Source of the DNA: Biomphalaria glabrata
Taxonomy: Eukaryota; Mollusca; Gastropoda; Planorbidae
Assembly (NCBI RefSeq): GCF_947242115.1
Contig: NC_074720.1
Span: 43,923,529 to 43,987,528 of the forward strand
Direction of reading: 5' to 3'
DNA: 64,000 bases
Under the pieces are notes generated by a model that ran no database searches, was not told the DNA's origin, and saw only the letters and a program-made list of their open reading frames with translations. The position numbers and the translations under genes are program-made. Of the stretch, positions 13,299-24,298 are shown one piece after another. The stretch's first letter is position 1. Every line of letters starts with the position of its first letter.

Positions 13299-16102
13299 GA
13301 GATAACGAAGGACAAACATACTTACTCTTTCTCAAACACATAGAAAGAAAATTTAGAAAATAAGTTTACATCACGTGCAGACTTATCACATTCATAACCT
13401 CAAAGTACATAAAAAATGGATACAACTTATACCAAAGTTACAACAAATAAACAATTCATTTAATTATCCCATACATAACCCTGACATGACCATATCCTAT
13501 ATACAAACTTTGAACAACGTTCAACGTCTGTTTAAACAATGAAGAAAATAAGTTTGAATGTATGGGTGTGTGTGTTTGTATAAGTAATAACTATTAAAAA
13601 TGTGCATGTGTATGTATTTAATACATCATTTATTTGCTTTAAAATTATAATTACTAAAAATTAGCTATAAATTATTTATTAATTTTTTTTCAACAAGAGA
13701 GACAATTAAAACTGGAAGATGCAAGGTGGTAATTTCTTTTGGTTACATCCCTTTGAGCAAATTAATAAATTTTCAAGACAACCCAAACAGGAGAGGATTT
13801 CATGAAAATGGACCAAATGGACTACTAAATTGTTAAAAAAAAATAAAACAGAAACAGAAAATGAAAAAACAACAACACTATTACAATAAATAATAATAAA
13901 AATAAATTTAATCTTAAAAATGAGTTATATGCCAAAATGAAATATTTTTTAAGCTCTTCATACACATACTTACTTTGAGCTCTGTACTTTAATAGAAACC
14001 AAATGGCTTCAATATATGTACATTTTTATAAATCTAGCATACCCCAGAGGGCTCCATTGGATATAGGATGGAGGTCCTTTGTCTTAGGTTCTTAAGGAAA
14101 AAATTGTTGCAAAAATAATTTAAATAAAAATGAATGCTAATAACTTATAAGTCTTATAAAAAAATATTTAAAATATAGTTTGGCAATACTTATTTTTAGG
14201 AACACTTTCAAAAAAATTTGGTGAATGTTTTTTTCACCGATTTCTGGACATTTGCTGTCATCATTTTATGGACCTTTGCTGTCACCTTTTTCTGGACCTT
14301 TGCTGTCATCATTTTTGGACCTCTGCTGTCATCATTTTCTGAACCCCTTGCTGTCACCATTTTATGGATCATCGCTGCAGCCTACTCTGCGATCATACTG
14401 AAAATCCTGGAAAATGACTTTGATAAAAAAAAAAAATTTTTTTATAAAATTTTCCTTGTGTTATTATTAATTTAGAATGATGTTTTGTGTGTTTTCTTTG
14501 AAAAAAAAATTATAAAAAAAAAAAAAAGAAGCCCAATAAAGAGGCCAAGAGCCGAAAAAAGAGGCAACGCCCAAAAAAAAGGCAAAGAAAAGAGGCAAAA
14601 GCCCAAGGATTCCTAGGATGTACTAAGCTAGACAACTGAAGTCGAAAGCTAAAAAGCTGAGGTTTTCTTAAAAAAACAAAGAAAACAAAAAAAGTTCTAG
14701 ATATCTGTTCACTTTAAGACATATTTAACAGGACGTCATAAAATTTTTTGAAAATGTATATGAACAATAAAAAACAATACATCGGACTAACTATTGTTTT
14801 TTTTCTAAGAATATATATATATATCTAGACAACATTATCATTATTTACTTACGATATCGTTGTACAGATTTTTCTTTTTGACAAAAAAAATTTGTATATA
14901 TTTATGCTTACAGAGAGATTTGAACCTCTTACCTTTGGCTCCAAAAGCCACCATTTAACGTACAAAGCCACACGTCCTATATGCAAGATTTAAAATATTC
15001 CTATATATAAATTACTTTCAAAAAAATTTTCTTTTTGAATAATAAATCTTAATTTTCTTTTTCGGCTATACTTCATAAACATTTTTTTTTAAATCTGTAA
15101 CTTTAAATAACTAAAACGTTATAGATTATCCTAAAAGAATAAGCATAAACAAAAAAAAAAGGTTTTATGTGTCATATTTTCTTACGGTTGACCTTTAAAA
15201 TTGTTAGTGTAGTAATATTTATACATATTAAAAATAGATAAACCTTTTTTCCAACAGTTATCTACCTTTGAAGGTTGACCTTTCCGTACATTATTTTCGT
15301 AACAGAATGACATAGAGAACTCTATTGACATTTTCTAATGAAAATTTTTGCATTTTTTATAATAAAAAAATATTTGTTTTAGTTTTAGAATTAAATAGGC
15401 ACAATAATTAGATAAATATTTTACAATTCTATATTATAAAAAATCTAAAATATCCATTATCTTCTATTTATTTTTGAAACCTACAATTAAAAGTTATTAA
15501 AACTTGTACGTTTTTATAAACAACCAAATATACGTTTTATACCTTCTTTATATATCTTGAAGCATCTAATGCCCATTATTTTCCAACATATTACGACATA
15601 AAGAGTAACCAGTCAACCGTTTGGCTTCCGACACTGAAATCTTGGTTTGATATCTCGACAAAGATATTACAATTTCATAATTGTCCTTAGCTATTCTAAG
15701 TCCATCCAAACCCAGTATTGTAACGTAATTTGGGGAAAAAAGACTTTCAGACTGGTGCTGGCAACATTGTTCGTTAACGAAGCAGATGATCAGACCATTT
15801 TCTACTCTATAGGTCGCAAATTCTAAAAGGAAATCCAACTACTTAAATTAATAACCAAACAAAACAAGTCTTGTGTACTTTCGAAGGACTGTAGAAGAGC
15901 CACTAGTCTTAACTTTTTACAAACATGGAATGTGATTGATTATTTGAATACAAAACAACAACTGAATATTTATAAGAGTATACTTTCAAAAAAACAAGTT
16001 GAAGGGCCAATCATACTTGAAATATTCAATTTTCAGTACGTTCAAAATACAATATCTCAGATACACTTGTATTTTTTACGATCTAACTTCTTGTTCCACA
16101 AT
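13299..16102. repeat. Array unit 5, lacking the terminal LINE fragment
   Basis: This unit is 2804 bp because it ends at an empty LINE target site (GAGATA at 16103-16108). It shares the shorter minisatellite variant and several substitutions with unit 1 rather than with units 2-4, as expected for an array edge that escapes homogenisation. Confidence 0.9.
15566..15838 (-). CDS. Repeated 90-codon frame, unit 5 copy
   Basis: Same frame with two amino-acid replacements near the N-terminus compared with the inner units. No ATG start and no recognised domain. Confidence 0.15.
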   Translation of the reverse strand: MDFLLEFATYRVENGLIICFVNEQCCQHQSESLFSPNYVTILGLDGLRIAKDNYEIVISLSRYQTKISVSEAKRLTGYSLCRNMLENNGH

Positions 16103-16290
16103 GAGATAACGAAGGACAAACATACTCCCTCACGTGCAGACTTATCACATTCATAACCTTAAAGTACATGAAAAAAATGGATATAACTCATACAAAAGTT
16201 ACAACAAACAAACAATGCATTTAATCTTCACATACATACCCCTGACATGACAATGAATGTCATACAAACTTTGATCAACTTTCAAAAATC
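16103..16290. repeat. Diverged partial array unit at the right edge
   Basis: GAGATAACGAAGGACAAAC and the following ~180 bases match the start of an array unit, with many substitutions and a missing ~45-base block. It never received the LINE insertion. It is probably the original flanking direct repeat, or the oldest edge copy, of the array. Confidence 0.8.
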
Positions 16291-16745
16291 TTATCTTATA
16301 TAATACAAACACTACTTTAATTTAAGAAGATGATTACGTTATACGCGTCGTGCATTCAGTCATGCATATCAACTATCAACCAATAACTTAAATTCTGCCA
16401 ATCACTGGTTTTCCTGTCTAGCTCAGGCAACCCATTCCATGCTCTAATAGCGCTAGGGAAGAAGGAGCATTTGTACAAATTTTTCCTAGCATATGGGACG
16501 AGAGGTGTGCCTTTATCTTTGTGTCTTTCTGAGTATTTTATTAAATTTTGTTTTTGTATTTGAAGATTATGGTTTAGTGTTTTATGTATAATTGCTACTT
16601 TACTTTATAGTCTTCTATCCTGAAGGCTTTCTAAATTTAGTGATTTTACTAAAGGTGTTACTCTAGTCAAGTGTCAATATTCGTTTGTTATGAATCTCAA
16701 TCCTCTATTTTGTGTCTGTTCCAGTTTATTAATCAATGATTCAGA
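16285..16745 (-). mobile_element. LINE 3' end (CR1/Jockey-like), fragment
   Basis: On the minus strand this encodes the C-terminus of a LINE reverse transcriptase protein (an ERHKDKGT..LVPYAR segment and SFFPSAIRAWNGLPEL). A short 3' UTR and an ATAAG-type simple repeat tail follow. It is 5'-truncated. The same family (called LINE-A here) recurs at 20.0, 36.2, 44.0, 47.4 and 52.5 kb and as shorter pieces. Confidence 0.85.
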
Positions 16746-17700
16746 CAAATACTGACATATAGGTCAAAGGTCAGCGCTTAGCCAGAGATGTGATATTTAA
16801 AACGGGAAATCCCGATGTGAGAAACGTTTTTCCCTGTTTTTCCCTGTAATTTCGCTGTTGCTTTTTTTTATATAGAATTAAGTAATCTGGTCATAAACAT
16901 AGACTACACCCACGATTCAAGTTTTATATTGCTTGAATTCGACTTAAATCTATAAATTACAGAACTGAATTAGTTCTTGATCTGTAAGTAGCAATCAGGT
17001 CTTACATATTGTCTGTTGTACTGACGTAGATTACATCTAAATAACACCGTGAGAATGTTTTTATGTCATTCAACTTAAAGTATTTTAAAACTCTTTCTCT
17101 CCTAATCGACGATACCATCGTTGATTTTGACCTAATTAAAATAAATTAATTTTTAGTTTTACAAACTTGACTTTGTGTTTTATAAAAAGAGCATGCATTC
17201 CCCTTTATATAGTAATGAGCAAAATGAAGAATTCCTTCGAAACGTGGACAAATAATTACGGAGAGAAAAAGTTTATAGTTCCAAGTTATCTAATGGAGAC
17301 TCTAATAATAATGGCAAAGTCTTTCGATTCCGGAGACTAAGGATGAGTGCAGTGTTTCACATGACTACGCAAACTCAGTCGCGACCTGTATATTTTTCCC
17401 GCAGCTCGTGCAGACAAAGCCGTTTGCTGCCAGTGTTCTATTTAAGTTTTCTTTCCCTCTTCTACTCTAGTCTGCAATAATTTCTTTTGGGTCTCAAATG
17501 TTTGTACTGCGGGCTTTGGAAATTTTAACGATAAACTATATAATGTCAAGGACGTTTAATTAATCTTCACTGCTGCCAAATTAAAAATTTAAAAAAAAAA
17601 GAAATGAGCCTCATTATTATTATTATTATAAAGCATTGATTTTTTAAAGTATTTTTTTATTTTGCTTTTCTTATGTTTGAGTACAATCTTAACTTAACTG
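16746..17700. other. Gene-free AT-rich spacer with a degenerate MITE
   Basis: I see no gene. CTCTTTCTCTCC at about 17092 and GGAGAGAAA at about 17260 look like the worn ends of the TTAA-flanked MITE found intact at 23.4 and 28.7 kb, here split by about 110 bp of other sequence. Confidence 0.4.
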
Positions 17701-17757
17701 TCACATAGGTAGCTTCTTCAGTAGAGCCTTGGCCCTAGGATCAACTTTAGATCAATA

Positions 17758-18285
17758 TTAGCTCCACCAGTAGACCACAAAAAGACCTTCAGCAAAACTA
17801 GGATAAGCACCAATACTGGCCCTAGGATCAACTCTTATACTAGGATAAGCCCCAATACTTGCCTTGGGATCAACTCTTATACTAGTATAAGCCCCAATAC
17901 TGGCCCTAGGATCAACTCTTATACTAGGATAAGCACCAATACTGGCCCTAGGATCAATTCTTATATTGGGATAAGCACCAACACTTTCCCTAGAGTCAAC
18001 TCTAATACTAGAATGAGCACCAACTCTGGTCCTAGGATCATCTCCGATATGAAGATAAGCACCAACTCTGGTCCTAGGATCATCTCCGATATGAAGATAA
18101 GCACCAACACTGGTCCTAGGATCATCTCCGATATGAAGATAAGCACCAACTCTGGTCCTAGGATCATCTCCGATATGAAGATAAGCACCAACTCTGGTCC
18201 TAGGATCATCTCCGATATGAAGATAAGCACCAACTCTGGGCCTAGGATCATCTCCGATATGAAGATAAGCACCAACACTGGGGAC
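17758..18285. repeat. 42-bp minisatellite with two subtypes
   Basis: About 12 units of 42 bp share GCACCAA..CTGG.CCTAGGATCA. The left half carries CTCTTATACTAGGATAA and the right half TCTCCGATATGAAGATAA. Because 42 is a multiple of 3, several frames stay open on both strands. On the minus strand one frame reads a 14-residue repeat (VGAYLHIGDDPRTR / IGAYPSIRVDPRAS) for 193 codons. That frame opens at TTG straight after a stop codon and lacks an in-frame ATG, so I treat it as satellite, not gene. An acceptor-like TTTTGTCCCCAG lies exactly at its right edge (minus strand). Confidence 0.85.
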
Positions 18286-18389
18286 AAAATAAACCTTACC
18301 CAAAGAATAGATCAAAGGCAGTAAGACAAATGTTGTCAATTAGTTCTGTAGTTTGTCAAGAGTCTCTTTCACTGACAGGCCAATCTTTT

Positions 18390-18650
18390 TACAAAGCTTA
18401 TATCAACTCACCCTGTCTGTCTGGTAAAAAGTTTGTACACTTTATTTCTTCCCCCTACAAAATCTTGGATTAAGCTGAAATTATTTCTTTTACCTGACAA
18501 CCAAAGAATCAATTTTTGAAAAGATTTAACCAATTAGTTAATTAAATTTTTGTAATTAATTATTTTGTTTGGTATCTTGAACAAGGAAAAAAAATCATAC
18601 ATGACAGGTGTGATGTTGTAAACTGAATTAGTTCCCCTGAGGACTAACCT
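18390..18650 (+). repeat. Dispersed ~260-bp repeat (family D)
   Basis: It starts near ACAAAGCTTATATCAACTC and ends near CTGAATTAGTCCCC. Relatives lie at 25.6 (minus), 28.0, 37.7 (minus) and 49.2 kb. No terminal inverted repeat or coding capacity is seen, so the class is unknown (SINE-like or MITE-like). Confidence 0.7.
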
Positions 18651-19430
18651 ATGCTTGAATATTTTTTATGCATTAAAAAAAAAACTATCACGTAAACATT
18701 CACCAAGATACCCCTCTCTTCCCTCCCCCTTTCCCAACTGGTCCAAACAAGTGACAGGATCATAGCGCATTGAGAAAGCTAGACAAAAAACAACAAAGCT
18801 TATATTAACTGTATTCTTTGGGATCTTTCATTTCTTAATATACATGTTTGATCTAGACTTGAATAAATCTGTGCGATTATAAATATCTTTACCAATTGTT
18901 GTTGTTTTATCTTTTGAAGTATTTTTTTAAAATGTTTTTCTTGTTAGTCCTTAATGTTGTTTTCTGGTCGCTTGTTTTTTTTTTTTTCTGCCGCGCCTGC
19001 TTTCCCCTGATACTGTTCCCTGTAGGAAGGTCTGCGACTAAAATACAACTAAAGTAAGTATCGTTGTTTTAAGACAAAAGAAATTATTTTTTCAGTATTT
19101 TAATCAATCTCTTAAAAGTAGGACACTTTCTTTGTATTGTTCTCAATAAGAAGACCGCCTCTGCGTGACTCAATCTGGAGTCTCTCTTTTGTCTATTATG
19201 CGCTGACCTATCGCTAACCACTTCCCACTGTCGCAATAGAAGCACACACACACACACACACACACAAACTCCATCACACCGCTGCGTGACGCAATGCCTT
19301 GAATCAATCAGTAAAAGTAACTGAAAAAATCTGTCTCAACACGTCTTACATGTAAGTCGCAAGCCACAATGTACTTGTCTTCATTCTTCTTTCTTCTTCA
19401 TCGTTCTCATTGTTATGTTGGAGTGTTCAG
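18651..19430. other. Gene-free spacer with CA microsatellite
   Basis: No gene or clear element was seen. A (CA)n run lies at about 19243-19266. Confidence 0.5.
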
Positions 19431-19930
19431 ATGACTAGACCAATACATGAGATGAACTGCGCAGTGGCTTCCAAAATCAGGGAGCTCTCCATATAGTTTT
19501 CTTTCTATTGGGGTGATTTGGGGCCAATGTCTTATACGGGCCTCTAGGTAGAGAGAGCAGTTTTCTCTGGTGATATTCCACATGGGCAGATTTCACTGGT
19601 TCCAATTTTGAGCTTCCGGAACATGTGTTGTCGCATTCTGTTGTGTCCAGTCCTGAGTCGAAAGATTAGACGTTGGTCTTGTCGGGATAGCTTATAGTAA
19701 GCGTTATCTTTTTTGGTGATTTGGATGGGAGCTCGTCCATTTCTCATTTATTTTATCTACAATTAATTTCTTCATTTCTTCTGGATAGAGTGCAGAGTTT
19801 ACTTGTGAGTTTGTTCTCCCACTCTTGGCGAGTGTGTCAGCCTTCTCATTTCCTTCTAGTTATATATGAGCTGGTACTTGTCTTCAGACCTCGCGCCTTT
19901 TTGGGGTAAAATAACCTTGACCTAGAATCG
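19430..19930 (-). mobile_element. LINE fragment with RNase H domain (I/Nimbus-like)
   Basis: On the minus strand the order of motifs is the end of an RNase H domain (VPAH..LEGNEKADTLAKSG), then KLSRQDQRLIFRLRTGHNR with a CPCG motif, then an IRHWPQITPIERKLYGEL segment. This is the usual C-terminal order in I-clade LINEs that carry RNase H. Frames change along the copy, and it is 5'- and 3'-incomplete. Confidence 0.8.
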
Positions 19931-20004
19931 ATCAGGGCCTTTGGGCCATCTACTGCTGCAGAAGACCAAGACAGAACTGCACTTATCTTATAAATTACAG
20001 ACGA

Positions 20005-20720
20005 TCCTGCAAATAAGACGAGAGTTATGTCCTACGCGTATCTAGTCACGTGTCATACTAGTCGTGCATGCTAATTAGAGACTTATAATCTACTAAGACA
20101 GGTTTTTCAGGCTGATTCAGGCAACCCATTCCATGCTTGAATAGCGCTAGGGAAGAAGGAGTACTAACATGAATTTATTCTAGCGGATGGAATAAGTCAC
20201 ATATCCGGCGTAGGCATCTGTTAACAAAGGTCTGGAGCTTTTCCATATTTGTTTTAGTGACTCTCCAAGTTTCTGAACCGTATAGAAGGAATTATGTGGC
20301 CAGAAAAGTTAACTACTATCGATTTGTGGGAGAGAACTAGACAAAAGCCCATAGCCCAAGACATTACTAAACGGAAATGGAGCTGGATAAGACACACCCT
20401 GCGAAAACCAGCTACCAATGTTGCAAGGCAGGCACTTGACTGGAACCCACAAGGAAAGAGGAAAGTAGGCAGACCCAAGCAAACCTGGAAGAGGTCAGTC
20501 ATCAGTGAAACTGAGAGTACTGGAATGACATGGGAGCAGATGAAGAAAGCTGCTCAGAACCGAGTTCGGTGGAGAGGTGTGGTTGCGGCCCTATGATCCC
20601 CTGGGAGTGCACAAGATTAAGTCAAGTCAAGTCAGTATGGAATAAGAACTGTGCCTTTATCTTTGTGTCTTTTTAAGTATTTTATTAGTTTTTTTCTTTA
20701 TTTTGTTTTGTTTGTTGTTG
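20005..20720 (-). mobile_element. LINE-A 3' end, interrupted by a nested LINE
   Basis: Two LINE-A pieces (20005-20196 and 20637-20720) carry the GGCAACCCATTCCATGCT and CCTTTATCTTTGTGTCTTT blocks in the right order on the minus strand. The gap between them is the RTE-type insertion at 20197-20636. Confidence 0.8.
20197..20636 (+). mobile_element. RTE-type LINE 3' end with 5' inversion, nested in LINE-A
   Basis: The 440-bp insert is bounded by a 10-bp duplication ATGGAATAAG (20187-20196 and 20637-20646). From 20289 it reads forward as the RTE polymerase C-terminus: MWPEKLTTIDLWERT, then WSWIRHTLRKP, ALDWNPQGKRKVGRPKQTW and RVRWRGVVAAL, ending in an AAGTC repeat. Bases 20197-20288 are reversed: their complement reads LLYGSETWRVTKTNMEKLQ to CLRRIC, the segment that normally comes just before IMWPEKL. 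This is the structure made by twin priming during LINE integration. Confidence 0.85.
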
Positions 20721-21003
20721 TTGTTTTGGAATTTTATGGGATTGTAATGAAACAACAGATACTAGTATACCAATAACATGGCTTGATTCAACTAGATTAG
20801 ACAACAGTAAACAGTGAACGATTCCAACATGTCTCATATCACAATGTTAAAGTACTTTAAAGTATAAACACACACACACACACTGGACATGACCTTCTGA
20901 CACACTGGACACACGCAGATAATAAACAACTCAGTTACACTACAGTAATACTTGTAAAAGACTCTGCATTTAAAATCCTTTTTGTAGTATCAACCATACA
21001 TAA

Positions 21004-21165
21004 AGCAGAGGCGTAGTGAAATGGGGCAAGGGGCACGATGCCCCGGGAGCCACCCTCAGAGACGTAGGTGAAATGGGGCAATGGGCACGATGCCCCGGGA
21101 GCCACCCTCAGAGAAGTAGTGAAATGGGGCAAGGAGCATGATGCCCCAGGAGCCACCCTCAGAGA
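21004..21165. repeat. 52-bp tandem repeat, three copies
   Basis: GTGAAATGGGGCAA recurs at about 21015, 21067 and 21119, each followed by a GCACGATGCCCC-type palindrome and GGGAGCCACCCTCAGAG. It looks like local amplification inside an older GC-rich element whose far end may be near 21350. Confidence 0.75.
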
Positions 21166-21429
21166 AGCGCCAAAATATTATTATAGATATTTTAGTGAGG
21201 TAATAAATTAAATAAAGGTATTTTTATTTATATTATTATTAAATACTTATTATAAGCCTATATTTCTATGCGATGTTCATGGTAAATGGGGAGGGGGCGC
21301 CTGTAAAGTTTCTTGCCTTAGGCGCACGTTTCGCAGCACGCCTCTCCATACAGGATGACCCCCAATTTGATTTTGTTACATTCAAACTACGGGAGAGGGT
21401 GGCGTACACTATGAGACTCTTGAATCCGG

Positions 21430-21640
21430 ACTACTATTGTTACTTTACAGTTTAGTCTTCTTTACTGAAGAGTCTCTAAATTTAGTATTTTTTACTAAGG
21501 TGTTACTCTGGTTAAATTTGAATAATCATCGGTTGTTAACTAAACGGCTCTTCTGCATCTGTTCTAGTTTCTTTGTTTTCTTGATTCGAAGGGTCCCAAA
21601 ACGAGGATCTAACAAACGTGTGTTTATTACGTGGTTATGG
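21430..21640 (-). mobile_element. LINE-A fragment (upstream part of the 3' region)
   Basis: It matches the distal half of the 16.3 kb LINE-A copy (the minus strand reads a LESLQDRR-type region). It lacks the 3' tail. Confidence 0.6.
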
Positions 21641-21853
21641 TAAAAAAAAGTTTTCGGTAGAAATTAATCAAGCCATATGAATTAAGAAGAGCAACAAATT
21701 AAATTCAAAAAGCGAATAGTGACAACTTTTATTGATGTTTTGATCCATTTACTTAACGCAAGTAAATATGAAAACATTATTAAGATTTAGACATACCAGT
21801 CAGAAGAGACCAGATAGAACATATTGGTTTATTGAATAGGACATTTCTAATAA

Positions 21854-21856
<3 letters not shown>

Positions 21857-21950
<94 letters not shown>
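21857..21950. repeat. (TA)n microsatellite
   Basis: An uninterrupted TA run of about 94 bp, able to form cruciforms and likely variable in length. Confidence 0.98.
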
Positions 21951-21952
<2 letters not shown>

Positions 21953-22157
21953 AAAGATTGATATTTATGAAGGCGGTGTTCGATACTCCATTGAATTAAA
22001 CCATTGACTCTTCATCCACTTGTGAACTAGAAACATCGTCTAGTCTGAGCAAGTCAGAGGTGTGTTTTCTCATATTCGTCCACATCTGACGGTTGCTTCG
22101 CTCGTCATCTATCTCGGTAGGGGATTTGGAGGCTGTGGAGGGGGGGGGGAGAAAAAA

Positions 22158-22400
22158 GATAAAAATCATAAAAATATCCGCATTAATCCTCACATCAATC
22201 ATTATGTTAATCATGACATCAATCATCATCACATCAATTCTCACATGAACTGTCAGATCAAACAGCACACCAATCATCAGAACATTCATGTCAATCATTA
22301 CATCAATCATCAATCACACCAACCAATATATCAAACATCGCATCGATCATCATACCAATCTTAATATAAATCATCCTATTAATCATTGCATAAATTATAA
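22158..22400. repeat. Degenerate CATCAATCAT-type repeat
   Basis: About 240 bp of short imperfect units (ATCAATCATCACATCAATC and variants). Open frames across it (His/Asn-rich) are a by-product. Confidence 0.8.
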
Positions 22401-22734
22401 ATCGCACCTAACACCAAGTAAATCGGCATGTTAATCTCCAAATCTGTTAGGGCGTTTGTTGCTGTTGTTGTTTTTTTCAAGAAAAAAGAAGTTTTTAAGT
22501 TATGGCAGAAATAAAAGGACTACATTCAATCGAGAAACCATAAACCAAAAGTAAAAGCTACTACAGCTACCAGTGAGCAAAAACAAGCAACTCTTTAGTA
22601 AAAATAACTCAAGCAGCCTTTTACAAAAGGGTACCATAACAAAATTATAAGAAAATACAGCTAACCAACATTCAGTAGTAATTATGTGTAGGAACTCTAT
22701 AGAAGAAAGGATAACAGTCAAGAAGCACCGCCCT

Positions 22735-23010
22735 CAGCTTTGGGGGTACAGAGTTCAAACCTATTTTGGCAACGTTTACACAAGCCATGGAGATGGATAT
22801 CACGATGTTGCATGTCGGATAATGAAAGCAGGAGCCATCTTCCCCAAAACTACGTCACATCTGGGCAAACTAATCAGCCCGGAGACAAAGATCCACCTCT
22901 TTCATGCAACAATCGTCCCCAGACCGGTTTAAGCCTGATTTAACCGATTGCTCCGATTGGGCCTCGTGCCTGCATGAGGGACGATCGGGACAAGGAAATG
23001 AGAGAGAGAA
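22735..23010 (+). mobile_element. RTE-type LINE fragment
   Basis: The plus strand reads VACRIMKAGAIFPK and ISPETKIHLFHATIVP, resembling the RTE polymerase segment just before the usual LYGSETW motif. It is short and degraded. Confidence 0.6.
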
Positions 23011-23398
23011 TACTGGTCCATGTGCGGCATTAGGTATGTCCTTGACAAGGCAACCTTAAAACTCACTGCTCGCTTCCTCTTTCGTGCTCTAAGGGAGTAA
23101 TTCTCAGCATGGTTCGCTACTAATAGGGTTTCTGATTTGGTAGGGACCCTCTATTTACATTAAGCATATCACTATCAATCACGCTCTTGTAACGAGCTTT
23201 AAAAAATGTAGGTCTAAGGTTAACATATTTAGTGTAGGCCTATTGTACGATTGACGTAACTTTAATTAACCCACAGGCACCTACTGCGTTTGAGTTGCTT
23301 CTTATGCATGTTGTACAACAAATGTTTGTCTTATGATCTAATTAACAGTAATAGTTGTGGTTGTAAAAAAAAAAGATAGAAAAGAGGCAAAGCATCCA

Positions 23399-23479
23399 TT
23401 AACTCTTTCTCTCCGTAATTATTTACCACATTCTGGTGGAATCAACGCTGGTATCGTCAGCTAGGAGAGAAAGAGTTAA
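23399..23479. mobile_element. 81-bp TTAA-flanked MITE (piggyBac-like)
   Basis: TTAA at both ends, with inverted ends CTCTTTCTCTCC / GGAGAGAAAGAG. Its inside (GTAATTATTTACCACATTCT) is the reverse complement of the copy at 28676-28756, also exactly 81 bp. TTAA targets are typical of piggyBac; the assignment is by ends only. Confidence 0.8.
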
Positions 23480-23509
23480 ATTGGGCCCCGCAATCCGTAA
23501 GGCCGGCTC

Positions 23510-23885
23510 TGATCGTCCAAACGGCCACTTACGCTTGCGAGACACGGAAGTCATCCATTAAGGCTGAAGTGAGGTGGTTCAACAGAGATGGCTGAGAATA
23601 GAAAAGTCCTACACCTGAGTAAAATGGTGGCCCAACGACGTAGAGTCACGTGACATATCCTTAGGCAAGACGAAACATGTTGACAAAAGTCAGCCATAAC
23701 AAGGAAGCAGATAAGAGAAAAGCGAAACCAAGGCAGTCCGCGTACAACATGGCGTCGCACCTTCTTAGAAGACCTAAAATCGGTGGGTACCTTTGGGAAG
23801 ATGCTTTGGAAGTCGCATATGACAGATCTCCATGGAGAAAGCTTGCCGCCCCAATGCGACGAACGGCGCGAGAAGTCTAAGAAAG
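23510..23885 (+). mobile_element. RTE-type LINE C-terminal fragment
   Basis: Mixed frames read a YACETRKS-like segment (compare LYGCETWKS), then a TWRRTFLEDLKS-like segment and WEDALEVAYDRSPWRKLAA, the polymerase C-terminus. It is not translatable as one frame. Confidence 0.65.
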
Positions 23886-24132
23886 TAAGCTATAAGCAGT
23901 TATGCTGGTCACATGGACACTCTAGTTGACTATTTGCCACAGAAACAGGTAGATTATTTTTTATATCAGTCTTCCACATTGACGCAATGTCTTGCAAGAT
24001 AACAAAAAAATTAAAGGGAGTGTAATCTTAAGTTTAGACCTCTGAAAGTAATTCTCTGCCCTTGGACTTGATCCATTCTGCAATGAAATTCATTGAGGTC
24101 ACGAGAAGTTCACGTTGTCCTGATATACTTAC

Positions 24133-24298
24133 TGTCGTCTGCTCCGATCACTAAAGGCCCCTTGACATCCGACACTCCAGCAAGTTGAAATGGACCTCTA
24201 GATGACGAAGGTTCCATTAAGTTCTTCTCGCTGTACGGCTTTGGAGGATCTGTTCTACTCTGAAGAGCTTTAATCATTGGAACTACCTTGACTGCGGT
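24133..24298 (-). CDS. CBM20 gene exon 13 (last one seen)
   Basis: Acceptor ATTCTCTCTATACAG|ACCG and donor GACGACA|GTAAGTA. 166 bp, phase 0 to 1. It includes VVPMIKALQSRTDPPKPYSE and FQLAGVSDVKGPLVIGADD. The acceptor is the end of the last unit of the 57-bp minisatellite. The following exon was not found in 16-24 kb. Confidence 0.7.

Larger units (their letters stand above)
1..16102. repeat. Five-copy ~3.25 kb tandem array (macrosatellite)
   Basis: A unit of 3249-3251 bp recurs head to tail. The landmark GGGTTATTCCAGCTGGAGC lies at 1, 3251, 6500, 9751 and 13001. Taking the GAGATA motif as boundary, units run 299-3547, 3548-6797, 6798-10048, 10049-13298 and 13299-16102; 1-298 is the tail of a further unit cut by the window edge. 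Units 3 and 4 look identical by eye, unit 2 nearly so, and units 1 and 5 share variants absent from the middle three. Each unit holds a LINE 3' fragment (missing at the right edge), a ~27-bp internal minisatellite, a degenerate tRNA-like stretch and a 90-codon minus-strand reading frame. No recognisable gene is present. Copies this similar may be miscounted in an assembly. Confidence 0.95.

Noticed and set aside
22062-22364. His/Asn-rich protein
   Set aside because: Derived from the CATCAATCAT simple repeat.
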